Positions 18,562 through 30,600 of a DNA stretch of 64,000 bases are shown piece by piece; positions within the stretch are counted from its first letter, which is position 1; every line of letters begins with the position of its first letter. The stretch is from Rhodococcus sp. SMB37 (GTDB lineage: Bacteria; Actinomycetota; Actinomycetes; Mycobacteriales; Mycobacteriaceae), in NCBI RefSeq assembly GCF_004345605.1, contig NZ_SLVY01000001.1, positions 620,001 through 684,000 of the forward strand. Direction: 5' to 3'. The translations under genes were made by a program, and so were the position numbers. The notes beneath the pieces were generated by a model, which was not told where the DNA came from, did not search any database, and saw nothing but the letters and a program-made list of their open reading frames with translations.

Positions 18562-19509
18562 ATGTCCGATCTTCCAGCCGCTCTCCACGTGCAGTCACTG
18601 CACAAGACATTCGGTTCCATCGCGGTGCTCGACGGCATCGACCTCCGGGTCGAGCAGGGGTCCGTCTTCGCCCTGCTCGGCGCGAACGGCGCCGGAAAAT
18701 CCACAACCGTGCGGATCCTCACGACACTCCTACCGTTCGACTCCGGCACCGTCGAGGTCACCGGACTCGCCCTACCCGCAGACGCGCGCGGTGTGCGAGA
18801 ACGAATTGCTCTCACCGGCCAGTACGCTGCAATCGACGACGTCCTCACCTGCGCCGAGAACCTCCGTCTTGCGGCGCGGCTGGCCCACCTGCCCTCGGCG
18901 ACGATCCCGGACCGCGTCCGCGAACTGATCGAGCGGTTCGATCTCGGACACGTCGTCGATCGGCGCGCAGGCTCCCTCTCCGGCGGCACAGCCCGTCGGC
19001 TCGATATCGCGATGAGCCTCATCGCGGCACCGCAACTGCTGTTCCTCGACGAACCCACCACCGGCCTCGACCCTCGAAGCCGGCTCGTCATGTGGGACGT
19101 GATCCGGGAGCTCGCTGCCGACGGAGTCACCGTCTTCCTCACCACGCAGTACCTCGAGGAAGCCGACCGCCTCGCCGATCGGGTTGCTGTCCTCGACGCC
19201 GGGCGCATCGTCGCCGAAGGCACTCCGGACGAGCTCAAGGCCTTGGTGCCGGGTGGTCACCTGGAACTGCGCTTCGGTACCGAACCCGACCTCGATCGGG
19301 CAGCCGCGGTCCTCGGCGGCGACAGCGATCGGGTCACTCTCACCCTCGAAGTCCCCACCGACGGCGATCTCCCCCACGTGGCCGCACTGCTCAACCGCCT
19401 CGCCGACGAAGCAGTTCCGATCGAGAAGTTCGGTCTGCACTCCCCCACGCTCGACGACGTCTTCCTCACCCTGACAGGCACGACCGACCGAAAGAAGGTC
19501 TCGCAGTGA
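18562..19509 (+). CDS. DrrA-like ABC exporter ATP-binding protein
   Basis: This is a 315-residue ATPase of the daunorubicin-resistance DrrA type. Walker A GANGAGKST is at 40-48 and the signature LSGGT at 139-143 (Thr instead of the usual Gln). Walker B LLFLDEPTTGLD is at ~159-170. A C-terminal DrrA domain ends near SPTLDDVFLTLTG. The start codon is 12 bp beyond the palindromic operator with AAGGA upstream. Its stop overlaps the GTG of the permease gene by 4 bp. Function: energising export of a hydrophobic drug, lipid or metabolite, repressed by the divergent TetR (inference). Confidence 0.92.
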   Translation: MSDLPAALHVQSLHKTFGSIAVLDGIDLRVEQGSVFALLGANGAGKSTTVRILTTLLPFDSGTVEVTGLALPADARGVRERIALTGQYAAIDDVLTCAENLRLAARLAHLPSATIPDRVRELIERFDLGHVVDRRAGSLSGGTARRLDIAMSLIAAPQLLFLDEPTTGLDPRSRLVMWDVIRELAADGVTVFLTTQYLEEADRLADRVAVLDAGRIVAEGTPDELKALVPGGHLELRFGTEPDLDRAAAVLGGDSDRVTLTLEVPTDGDLPHVAALLNRLADEAVPIEKFGLHSPTLDDVFLTLTGTTDRKKVSQ

Positions 19510-20294
19510 CACTCACCGACACATTCACCCGTCCGGTCGGCTACCTGCCCCGCGACTATGCGGCGGTGACCGGCAGAAACCTCAGACGCATGCTCCGCAG
19601 CCCCGACGCCCTACTCATGGGTCTCGCGCTTCCGGTGCTGCTGCTCGTGCTGTTCGTGTACGTGTTCGGTGGCGCCATCGACACGGGCACCGACTATCTC
19701 AACTACGTCGTCCCGGGCATCGTGCTGCTGTCGGCATCGTTCGGCGCCGCACAGACCGCAGTTGCCGTCGCATCCGACATGCAGCGCGGCATCGTCGACC
19801 GGTTCCGGTCCATGCCCATCGCACGTTCGGCAGTCCTCACCGGCCACGTCGTCGCGAGCCTGGTCCGCAATCTGGCCAGCACCGCCGTAGTGTTCGCCGT
19901 CGCCGCACTGATGGGATTCCGGCCCGATGCCGCCCTCGTCGAATGGGTTGCGGCCGTCGGGATCATCACACTGTTCGTCCTCGCGATCTCCGCGGTCTCG
20001 GCGGCGCTGGGCATGCTCGCCGGAAACGAGGAGGCTGCAAGCGGCTTCACGTTCTTTCTGCTCTTCCTTCCTTATGTGAGCAGCGCATTCGTACCGCCGG
20101 ACACGATGCCTGCATGGTTGCGCGGATTCGCCGAACACCAGCCGGTGACGCCGGTCATCGAGACGGTACGCGGCCTGCTCACCGGCACGCCGGTCGGTAA
20201 CTCCGCGGTTATCGCGGTGGGCTGGTGTGTGGCGTTCATCGCCGTCGGACTGGTCGCGGCAACGGCATTGTTCCGCCGTCGAACCGCGCGGTGA
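19506..20294 (+). CDS. DrrB-like ABC-2 exporter permease
   Basis: This is a 262-residue membrane protein with six predicted helices, including LLMGLALPVLLLVLFVYVFG, AVGIITLFVLAISAVSAALG and AVIAVGWCVAFIAVGLVAAT. The central SDMQRGIVDRFRSMPIARSA is the cytoplasmic motif typical of DrrB/ABC-2 permeases. The GTG at 19506 overlaps the ATPase stop (GTGA). It forms the transmembrane half of the exporter encoded with the upstream ATPase. Confidence 0.92.
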   Translation: MTLTDTFTRPVGYLPRDYAAVTGRNLRRMLRSPDALLMGLALPVLLLVLFVYVFGGAIDTGTDYLNYVVPGIVLLSASFGAAQTAVAVASDMQRGIVDRFRSMPIARSAVLTGHVVASLVRNLASTAVVFAVAALMGFRPDAALVEWVAAVGIITLFVLAISAVSAALGMLAGNEEAASGFTFFLLFLPYVSSAFVPPDTMPAWLRGFAEHQPVTPVIETVRGLLTGTPVGNSAVIAVGWCVAFIAVGLVAATALFRRRTAR

Positions 20295-20386
20295 GCCCGC
20301 CGTGCCGATGGGCCATTCCCCGTTTGATGACACCCCATTTCACACTCATGTTCGGCTTTCGTACAGTGTGCCGCTAGCCTGGGCGC

Positions 20387-21187
20387 GTGGAGTCAGCAAC
20401 GAACGGCCGCCGCGCCCCGCAACGGATCGACCCCGCACTCGAGGTCCAGGCGGAGCCGCAGGAACTCGTGCCCAGACGACGTCCGACGCAGGAACGCAGC
20501 CGACGCAAGTTCGACGCGCTGCTGGCAGCCTCCCGCGACCTGCTCACCGAGGTCGGGTTCGAGTCGTTCACGTGTGAAGAGGTCGCGTCCCGCGCCGACG
20601 TCCCCATCGGCACCCTCTACCAGTTCTTCGCCAACAAGTATGTGATCGTCTGCGAACTGAATCGGCAGGACCTGGTCGGCGTCCAGAACGAACTCGCCAC
20701 CTTCAACGGCCGGATCCCGTCGGTCGACTGGCTACGTTTCCTCAACAGCTTCGTCGACCACATGGCGGGTCTGTGGACCACCGATCCGTCACGACGCGAG
20801 GTATGGCTCGCGATGCAGTCCACCCCATCGACTCGTGCCACCGGAGCCATCCACGAGAAGGAATTCGCCGAGCAGGTCGCGCGGATGCTGGCGCCACTCA
20901 CCCCGGACACCCCGCGGGCGCGCCGCAAACTGATGGCCGAGGTGCTCGTACACATCGTGTATTCGATGTTGAACTTCTCGGTGCAGGACGATCAGACCCA
21001 CGCCGACGCCGTGGCCGAACTCAAGCGGATCATGGTCGCGTACCTGCAGATTGCCGAACAGGAGTCGCGAGCGCAGGCGAAACGTCAGAAGCGACGTGCG
21101 GATTCCGAACGCGCACGTGCCGCCGCATCCGACCGTGGCGGTCCCGAAACGAACCAGGCCGAGGAAGCGTCCGCTCCCTCGGCCTGA
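20387..21187 (+). CDS. TetR/AcrR family transcriptional regulator
   Basis: This 266-residue protein has an N-terminal disordered segment (1-30). The helix-turn-helix is at ~32-85 (RPTQERSRRKFDALLAASRD, then VPIGTLYQFFANKYVIVCEL), followed by a helical effector domain. The C-terminus is a charged coil (ESRAQAKRQKRRADSERARA). It starts at GTG 20387, 92 bp after the exporter permease, and converges with acpS-fas, ending 20 bp before acpS. It may regulate the exporter or the nearby fatty-acid genes. It does not look like an obvious FasR orthologue, and M. tuberculosis FasR is not encoded at the fas locus, so no target is assigned. Confidence 0.88.
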   Translation: MESATNGRRAPQRIDPALEVQAEPQELVPRRRPTQERSRRKFDALLAASRDLLTEVGFESFTCEEVASRADVPIGTLYQFFANKYVIVCELNRQDLVGVQNELATFNGRIPSVDWLRFLNSFVDHMAGLWTTDPSRREVWLAMQSTPSTRATGAIHEKEFAEQVARMLAPLTPDTPRARRKLMAEVLVHIVYSMLNFSVQDDQTHADAVAELKRIMVAYLQIAEQESRAQAKRQKRRADSERARAAASDRGGPETNQAEEASAPSA

Positions 21188-21207
21188 TCTCGTGTAGCTC
21201 CCCGCTG

Positions 21208-21633
21208 CTACCTGTCGTCCTCCCCGGACGAGGTCTTCTGGACGGCGTCTTCCAGCACCACGAACGCGCCGGCCATATCGCCGTCGTGTGTCAGCGACAC
21301 ATGGATCCGCCTGGTACCGAGATGCTCGGCAACCTCGCGATGCAGCCGGATACTCGGCCGGCCCCACGCGTCGGTCACCACCTCGATCTGCTGGTGGATC
21401 GTCTCCGGCAGCACCGGCGGACTCCCGAACAACGACGCCGACCACGCCTTGATCACGGCTTCCTTCGCCGCCCATCGGGCGGCGAAGTGCCGAGCAGGAT
21501 CGGAGCTGCGGGTATTCGCGTCGCGACGCTCACCCGGTGTGAAGTTCGCCAGCATCGTCGTGCCCGGTCGGCGCAACTGCTCTGCGAACTCCGGCACCGA
21601 CACGAGGTCGAACCCGATACCCGCAACTCCCAT
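21208..21633 (-). CDS. acpS: Holo-ACP synthase for FAS-I
   Basis: This is a 141-residue AcpS-type 4'-phosphopantetheinyl transferase. The Mg-binding residues D9 (GIGFDLVSV) and E58 (ARWAAKEAVIKAW) are present, as is the C-terminal HVSLTHDGDMAGAFVVLE strand region. It transfers the CoA phosphopantetheine arm to the ACP domain of FAS-I. It lies 11 bp downstream of fas in the same operon, the arrangement found in mycobacteria. About 20 extra residues at the C-terminus (DAVQKTSSGEDDR) exceed the minimal fold. Confidence 0.95.
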   Translation of the reverse strand: MGVAGIGFDLVSVPEFAEQLRRPGTTMLANFTPGERRDANTRSSDPARHFAARWAAKEAVIKAWSASLFGSPPVLPETIHQQIEVVTDAWGRPSIRLHREVAEHLGTRRIHVSLTHDGDMAGAFVVLEDAVQKTSSGEDDR

Positions 21634-21644
21634 TCTGCTGTTAC

Positions 21645-24600
21645 CTACTTGCAGCCGGGCAGACCCGAGCTGTACACGTCACCGTCGCCGAGGCGTGCCT
21701 CGTCGCTGAGCAGCACGTCCGCTTCGAGCTGACGCGCGGCTGCCGCCGGAACCGCATCTCCACCGAAGCGGCGATCCGCAGGACGCTCGTACAGTGCCGC
21801 ACCACCGGTCATCGCCGACGCCAGGCGACGCTTACCCGCGACCGTGCGCTCCGCAGCCTGCGCGAGGTACGCCTCACGACGATCGGCCGGCAGCGACTCG
21901 ACGAACGCCTGCGGGTGCACCACCGCGATCAGGCCGGACACGTGACCGAAGCCGAGGCTGGTGAGCAAGCCCGCCTTGAGCGAGTACTGCTCGCCGAAAC
22001 GGATCGGCGTGCGCGCCCACACGAGGTGCTCGTACTCGGCCATCTTCTCGTCGACGCAGTCGAGGCTGCGGTTCGGCGGGACGACACCCTGGCTGAGCAC
22101 CTGGCACAGGCCGACCAGCTGGAAGGCGGCAGCGCCGCCCTTGGCGTGTCCGGTCAGCGACTTCTGCGAGACCACGAACAGCGGGTTGCCCTCGCTGCGG
22201 CCGAGCGATCCGGCCAGACGCTCGTGCAGTTCCGACTCGTTCGGGTCGTTCGCCGCGGTCGACGTGTCGTGCTTGGACACCACCGCGATGTCGTCGGCCG
22301 TGACGCCGAGCTTGCGCAGTTCCTTCGCCAGAGCCGACTCGCGACCGCCGCGACCCGCACCGAGCGCACCGATGCCGGGAGCCGGGATCGAGGTGTGGAC
22401 ACCGTCCGCGAACGAACCGGCGTACGCCACGACACCGAGAACCGGCAGGCCCATCTCCAGCGCGAGATCACCGCGCGCCAACAGGATGGTGCCGCCGCCG
22501 GCCGACTCGACGAACCCGCCGCGACGGCGATCGTTGGCCCGCGAGAAGCGCCGATCGTCGATCCCCTTGGCGGTCATCTCGTCGGACTTCGCGGTGGCCG
22601 ACATGTCGCCGAACCCGACGATGCCCTCGATACCGAGATCGTCGAAGCCACCGGCGACGACCAGCTCGGCCTTGCCCAGCTTGATCTTGTCGACGCCCTC
22701 TTCGACCGACACCGCAGCCGTGGCGCACGCCGCGACCGGGTGCACCATCGCACCGTAACCACCGACGTACGACTGGACGACATGCGCGGCGATGACGTTC
22801 GGCAGGGCCTCCTGCAGGATGTCGTTCGCGCGGTTCTCACCGAGCAGCGTGTCGATGTACAGCGACCTCATCGAGCTCATGCCGCCCATGCCGGTACCCT
22901 GCGTGTTCGCCACCATCGACGGGTGCACCCAGCGCAGCAGCTCGGACGGGGTGAAGCCGCCCGTGAGGAACGCATCGACCGTGGACACGATGTTCCACAG
23001 ACCCACCCGGTCCACCGCATCCGCCATGTCGGCGGGGATACCCCAGCGGGTGACGTCGAACCCGGTCGGGATCTGGCCGCCGACCGTACGGGTCAGCTTC
23101 GCCTTGCGCGGCACGCGGATTTCGGTGCCCGCCTTGCGGGTGACCGTCCAGTCTCCGGACTCGGCGTCGACCGCCGCGACCGTGTTCTCCGGGTCGGAGT
23201 CCACGAACGCGCGGGCCTCTGCCTCGGACCCGACCACGAAGGACAGATCCTTGTCGAGGAACACCGAGGTCATCAGCGGAGCCGTGTTGTCGACCATCGC
23301 TCCGTCGTCGGCGTAGCGGCGGATGCCGCAGCGCTCGACCACGGCGTCGTTGTAGCGGTCGGCGATCTCCGACTCGGGCACGAATTCACCGGTCTCGGCG
23401 TCGTAGAAGCCGGGCTTCGGCTCGTTCTCCCACTCGATCAGGCCCGTGACCCACGCCAGTTCGAGCACACCGGCGGCTGACAGCTCCTCGTCGACCTCCA
23501 TCTCGAACCGGGTACGCGACGAACCGTACGGGCCGAGCTCGCCGGCACCGACGATGACCACGAGGTCGGCCGGATCCGCGGTGACCTGGCTCCACTCGGG
23601 AGTCGGGGTCGCATCGAGGCGCGGTGCCGCAGGCAGCGCCGCGATGGTCGCGGAGTCGTCCTCATCCTGCTCGTCCGCGTCCTCGGCCGCGTCCTGCGCC
23701 TGCTTCGCGAGCGCGGGCAGATCGAGTCCTGCGTCGGCGAGTCCGCCGGTGAGGTCGGCGACGAGCGGCTTGTCGGTGGCGAGACGCTTGGCCTCGACAC
23801 TGACCAGCTGCAGCAGCTCGGTCGCCATCTCCTGCGTCGACCACGTGCGGACACCGGCTGCTTCTGCGGCCTCGACCAGCGGATCGTTTCCGCCCATCAG
23901 ACCCGTACCGCGCACCCAGCCGATCAGGGCGTGCGCCAAGGTGACGCGCTCGGCCCAGATTCGCTCGGCGCTCCAGCGGGTGACGATCGCGTCGAGCGCG
24001 GCCTTCGACTCGCCGTACGCACCGTCACCACCGAACATGCCGCGGTTGGGCGAACCCGGAAGCACCACATGCAGGTGGGTGTCGACGTCGTTGTCGGCTC
24101 CGATGCCGGACAGACCGGCGATCAGCCGCTCGACCGACCAGAGCAGAACCCGCATCTCCATCTCGGCGCGTGCACCGGCGTCGGCGAGCGAACCCGCCAC
24201 ACGGGGCGCGGCGAACGGGAACAGCAGCGTCGGGGTCAGTGCATCCTTGATGAGCTTCTTGGCGCCGCCCGCGTTCTCCACGGTCTCGGTGCCGAGCCAC
24301 TCGATCAGGGCGTCGACATCGGAGTAGGACGCCATGTTCGCGGGCACGACCCACAGGGCCGCACCGGCGCGAGCGTGGCTCGCGTACATATCCTTGTAGA
24401 ACCCGAGGCGCTTCGAATCGAGACGCGAGGTCGTGACGACGACCGTCGCGCCGCCCGCGAGCAGCTTGCCCGCGACCGCGGCACCGATACCGCCCTTGCT
24501 GGCACCCGTGACCACGGCGACCTCGCCCGCGTACTCGGCGTCGCCGGTGTTCGCGGCGGCCGCCGCGATGCGGCTGTAGGTCTCGGCGAGCACCGTGCGA

Positions 24601-27600
24601 CCGGCGTCGGCGGCCTTGGCCTTCCAGAATGCAGCGTGCGCGGCGACCGTCCGGCCGGCACCCTCGAACCGCTCGACCTTCAGGTCTTCACCGAGCCAGA
24701 CGCGAGCGAGATCCTCACGTGCCGTGGCCCAACGATCGTCGATCAGTACGGCCTTGCGAGCGTCGAACGACGGAGCCACCAGACGCGGCCAATCGGAGCC
24801 GAGTTCCGCCGAGACCAGGTCGACGAGTTCGTCATCGGCCTTGTCTGCAAGTCCGGAGACCTGCTCGTTCAGGCCCAGCTGCTCGAGCACCAGACGAGCG
24901 GCGCTGGCGAGCACCCCGTCGCGACCGGTGATCTGCTCGGTGAACTCACCGAGCGCAGCCGCGTCGACGGTCGCTCCCCCGCCACCACCGGCCGACGGCA
25001 TCGACACGGTGATTCCGCGACGTGAGCCGACCGACTGCACGGCAGCGTCGATCAAGGCGTCGACCGCGGCGGTGTCGCCGAGCGCTCCATGCGACAGGCC
25101 ACCCAGGTCGCCACCGCGGATCGACGATCCGTCGCGGCTACCGAGGGCGACCTCGGCGGTCACGTGCTGGGTCCAGCCTTCGCCCAGACCCCACACCTTG
25201 GTGACACGGTCGGCGACGTAGCCGGGACGCTTACCCGACGGGCCGAACACCTTGCGCAGGTGATCGTTGATCGAATCCGACAGCACCGGGCCGAACGGGC
25301 GGTAGGTGCGGGCAAGGCGGTCGACCGTGCCGGCCAGCGCGCCCATGTCGGCGTCGGCGGCACCGTCGATCGCGCCGAGCGACAACTCGGAACCGAGGTC
25401 GACGAGCAGCTGGTTCCGACGCGAGGACACGCCGTCGCACAGTGCCTCGATCGTGTCGACGGGACCGATCTGATCGGGACGCAGCTTGGTCCACAGTGCA
25501 ATGAGCACCTGGGTTGCGTCGGCCGCCTTGAATGCGATGTCGTCCGGGGTCGGGCCACCGGTCGGCGCTGCCGGAGCAGCAGCCGGAGCCGCCGCAGCGG
25601 CAGGCGCGGCAGCATCGGCCGACGGAGCTTCCGGCTCGTCGTCCTCGACAGGAGCCGGATCCACATCGGTCGAGTACACGACCGACGCTTCACGCTCGAT
25701 GTTGAGCACCTCGACCGGCTGACCGAAACGACCCGGCAACTTCAGGGTCTGCGACGCGAGGTTCGCGACGGTCGGGGCAGCACCGAGACCGACCTCGACG
25801 AAGCGCTCCACACCCAGGCCGCCGACGGCCTCGTCGGCGAACAGCAAGTCCTGCGTCTCGATCCAGCGGACCGGCGACGCGAACTGCCACGCGAGGAGTT
25901 CGGCGAGCACCACGCGGGTCAGCGCGACCGGCTTCGCGGCCCACGCATCGAAGTCCGCGAGGACCTCGGCGAGCGGCTGCGACGGCACCAGATCGGCGAT
26001 CTCCTGGATGAAGTCACGGCCCAGGTTGAACGGCTTGGGCACCAGGTTCGGGATGTAGCGACCGATGAGGATGTTCGGGTCGATCTCCTCGGGCAGCAGG
26101 TTCAGCAGCCGCTCACGGAAGTCGTCCACGCCGCCACGCAGAACGGTCGAGTGGAAGGGCACGTCGATACCCGGAACCAGGATGAACGCACGCTTGCCAC
26201 CGAACTCGGCGACCTTGCGCTCGATGACGGTCTCGAGGGCCTCGAGGCCCGCGACCGTGCCCGCGATCGCGTACTGCGAACCGCGCAGGTTCAGGTTGAC
26301 GATCTCGAGGAATTCTCCAGCGTCTTCTCCGACTCGTGCGATGAAGTCCTGCAGATCCTCGTCGGCAACACCGAACTGCGACGGCCGGATTGCGGCCATG
26401 CGGTAGTTCGAGCGGCCCTGCTCGTCACGCGGCACGAGAGCATGCATCGCCGAGCCGCGCTGGAAGACGACCTCGAGCACGGCTTCGAGCGGGAGCACAC
26501 CGGCAACCGCGGCGAGAGCGTTGTACTCACCGACCGAGTGGCCGGCCAGCAGCGAGCCCTCGACGAACGCGCCGGCCTCGCGGAGCTCCGCGATCTGCGC
26601 GACACCGAGCGTCGCCATCGCGACCTGGGTGAACTGGGTCAGGTGCAGCACACCGTCCGGGTGCTTGTGAGTGACACCGCGAGCCTTGAGGACCGTCGGG
26701 TTGTCGCGCACCACAGCGAGGATCGAGAAGCCGAGCGCCTCGCGGGTGTGCTTGTCGGCGCGCTCCCAGATCTCGCGGGCAGCCTTGCTGCGGGCCCGTG
26801 CGTCCAGGCCCATGCCGGGGCGCTGGATGCCCTGGCCCGGGAATGCGTAGATGGTCTTCGGGGCGGCGATACGGCCCGTTGCGACCATGACCAGGTCACC
26901 GTTGACACGGCAACCCACCTCGACGATCTCGGCGCCGCGATCGGTCGCGATGCGGTCGACGCGCACGTCGATCTTCGCGCCCGGGCGCACCATGCCGAGG
27001 AACCGCGTGGTCCACGCGGTCATCCGGCGGACAGGCAGCTTCGCATCGGACTCGATGGCCGTCGCGACCTGCTGCGCAGCGGCAGACAACCACATGCCGT
27101 GGACGATCGGGCTTCCCAGACCGGCCAGCAACGCGGCGTTGTCCGACGTGTGGATCGGGTTGTGATCGCCCGAAACGCGAGCAAACGCGCTCATGTCGGT
27201 CGGGGCAACGATCACGGCGTCGCGGCGACGGCGACGCGGAGTCTCGATGACATCGTCGCTCAGCGAACCACCCGCGCGGACCGGATCGGCCAGCTCGGCG
27301 GTACCGGTGCGGCCGCGGATCGCGAAACGCTCGATCAAGGTCGCAACCGTGTTGTCGCCCGAGCCGTCGCCGTTGTCGGCGGAGATGGTCACGTGGACCT
27401 CGACGACACGGCCCAGATCGGTATCCACGACGTTCTCGACCTGCGCCTTGACACCCAGGATCGACGGGTCGGTGGACAGACCGTTCTTCACGTCGATCGC
27501 GTGATCGAGGTGGACGAGATCGAGCATGCCCTCGATGACCGACAGGTTCTCGTCGGTTCGGGCAGCGCCCAGCGCGGCGAACACGGCCGGCCAGCAGGCG

Positions 27601-30600
27601 CCGACGAGGACATCGGGCACACCGTTGGTGCTCGGGCTCAGATTCTCGGGCAGACCCGCACCGGTGACACCGGCGTGGTCGGCGATCTTCTCCGGCAGCC
27701 AGCCGAGAGTGATACGCGCGGCGCCCTTCTTCACAGTCGGAAGTTCCTGGCCGGCAGCCACACCGAGCAGCGCCGACATGGCGGCGTCGGCGTCGGCCTC
27801 CGTGATGACAGGTGCGCCACCGGTGCTCACGGATGCGGGCACGGTGATGCGGATCTCGACGGCGCGATCGTTGCCGAGGGGCACCCGCAGGCCGACGTGC
27901 TCGTCGTCGAGAACGGTCAGGGTCGCACCGGTCGGAGCATGCGCGGCGGCAGTCTCCGACTCGACGGCCCACTCGTCGAGGTCGCCGAGGCGATCGATCG
28001 GGTTACGCGTCTGGCGGCCGGCCCACGCGACATCGGGCGACGACAGGACAGCATCGAGCAGACCGGTCGCGACGTCGCGGTGGCGGCGAGCGACCACCGG
28101 GGTGGGCTCGACTCCGGACTCGACCAGCTCGTCGACCGTGGCCTTCTCGAAACGGTCGAGCAGTTCACCGACCGGCTCGTCGACGCGGGTGATGCCCGCG
28201 ACGGCGACGGTGCCCGGGATGACGCAGACCTGATCGGCGGTGTAGCGCGGATCGTGTGCCTGCCACAGCGAGTCGGACCGCCACCAGCGACGCACGTCCT
28301 GGTCGACGACCGGCACGAAGTTCACCGGCTTGCCGGGGGTCTTGCACAGGGAGACGAAGAACGGGACGTCCGCGGGGTGCAACACGACGTCGCCGGCGTC
28401 GGAGTACTGACCCGTGAGCGACTTGATCGCTGCGTACGGGCGCTCGAGCACCGCATCGTCGTCGAACAATGTCGGAATGGGACCGCGGTCCACCGGGTGC
28501 AGTCGAGCTTCGGCGCGCTGCAGCATCTCGCGGAAACGCTCACGCCACGACACGTCCAGCCACGGGCTGACATGTGCCTCGGCGACGGCGTCGCCCAGGT
28601 CGCTGCCGCAATCGAACTCGGTAGCGCAATCGGAACCGATGGCCAGCTCGAGGTAGCGGGACAGCCACTGCAAGTACGTCATCTCGGCGACGTCACCGAA
28701 GTACGGCTTCGCGGTGATGTCGAGCGCGGCAATGATCTCGTCGCGACGTGCGGCCACGGCGTCGGCGTCACCGGCGACCTCGTCGAGGAGGCGGCCCGTA
28801 CGCGACGCGGCGTTGTCGATCTCGTGGATATCGGCACCGAGCTGGCTACGGCCCGACGCCATGCCACCGCTCGCGGTGCCGGCTCCGACCCAGTCGGGGG
28901 TGCCGGGAGTGTCGACGAGCAGCTGCTTGACCTCGGGGGCCGTGGTGGCCTCGAAAGTCGCCATCGCGGCGGTGCCGACGAGGATGCCGTCGAGCGGCAT
29001 CGCCGGGAAGCCGTACTCGGTCGACCAGCGGCCGGTCAGGTAATCGGCGGCCCGCTCCGGTGTACCGATACCGCCACCGACGCACAGCACCAGGTTCGAA
29101 CGGGTGCGCAGCTCGGCGTAGGTATCGAGGAGCAGGTCGTCGAGGTCCTCCCACGAGTGGTGGCCACCAGCGCGGCCGCCCTCGATATGGACGATGATCG
29201 GGTAGCTCGGGACCTCGTTCGCGATGCGGATCACCGAACGGATCTGAGCGACCGTGCCCGGCTTGAACGCGACGTGCTCGATGCCGGCGTCACGCAGATC
29301 GGAGATGATCTGCACGGCCTCTTCGAGCTCCGGGATACCCGCGGTGACCACGACACCGTCGAAAGGTGCGCCTGCGGCACGGGCCTTGGGCACGAGACGC
29401 TTGCCGCCCACGTGCAGCTTCCACAGGTACGGGTCGAGGAACATCGAGTTGAACTGCGCAGCGCGACCCGGCTCGAGCAGATCGGTCAGCTCCGCGACGT
29501 GATCGGCGAAGATCTGCTCGGTGACCTGGCCACCACCGGCCAACTCGGCCCAGTGACCCGCATTCGCAGCGGCGGCAACGATCTTCGGATCGACAGTGGT
29601 CGGCGTCATGCCGGCCAGCAGCATCGGCGAACGACCCGTCAGGCGGGTGAAGGACGTCTCGACACCGACACGGCCGTCAGGCAATGCGACCGGCTTCGGG
29701 GCGAACTCCGACCATGCGCGCGGCACCTCGGGCTCGGCACCCGGGGTCAGCAGGTTGCGCTGACCGCCGCGGGTCGCGGCGGCGATGATCCCGACGCCCT
29801 GACCGCGCAGGCCGGACTGAGTGAGGCGGGTGAGCAGCTCACCCGGGCCCAGATCGAGAATCCAGGATGCGCCGGACGCCACAGCGCCGTCGACCTGCTC
29901 TACCCAGTCGACCGGAGTGACGAGGATGGACTCGGCCAGCTTGCGGGCGAGATCGGCGTCGAGGTCGCAGCGCGACGCCCAGTCCGCGACCTGCTCGACG
30001 GCGGCGGCGAACGCGGGGTGATGGAAGCCGACCTCGGCCGGAACCGGCTCGAAGGTGGGCGCGAACACGGCGCCGCCACGCTTCTTGGAATCACGCTCGC
30101 GGGTCTCCGTTGCGGAAATCTGCTCGCAATGCTGCTGCACGCGCTCGAGCGCGGCCGGCGGGCCGGACAGCACGACACGGCGACGGCCGTTGCGGATGGC
30201 GACAACCGCGCTGCGCTCGGGGTCCTGGCCCTCGAACACCTCGGCGACGATGGCGCTCAGACGCTCCGCGTCTACACCGGACACCGCGAGCATCGGGAAC
30301 TTACCGGCACCGGCGATCAGCCCGCGACGACGGCCGACGAGCGAGGCAGCGGCACCGATCAGCTGGGCGATTGCGAGGATCTCTGCATCCTTGCGGCCAC
30401 CGGCAGCAACGGCCTCGACGGCGAGAACGCCCTGCGAGTGGCCGATGACGGCGCTCGGGGCGTGGGTTGCAGCATCGAGACCCTGGTTCGCGAGTGCGCG
30501 CAGCGCAGCGATCTGTGTGAGGAAAACACCGGGCTTGGACACCGCAGCGGAGGTGAGGGTCGCTTCGGACGGGCCGGCCGCGGGAGCGTCGTCCTCGTCG

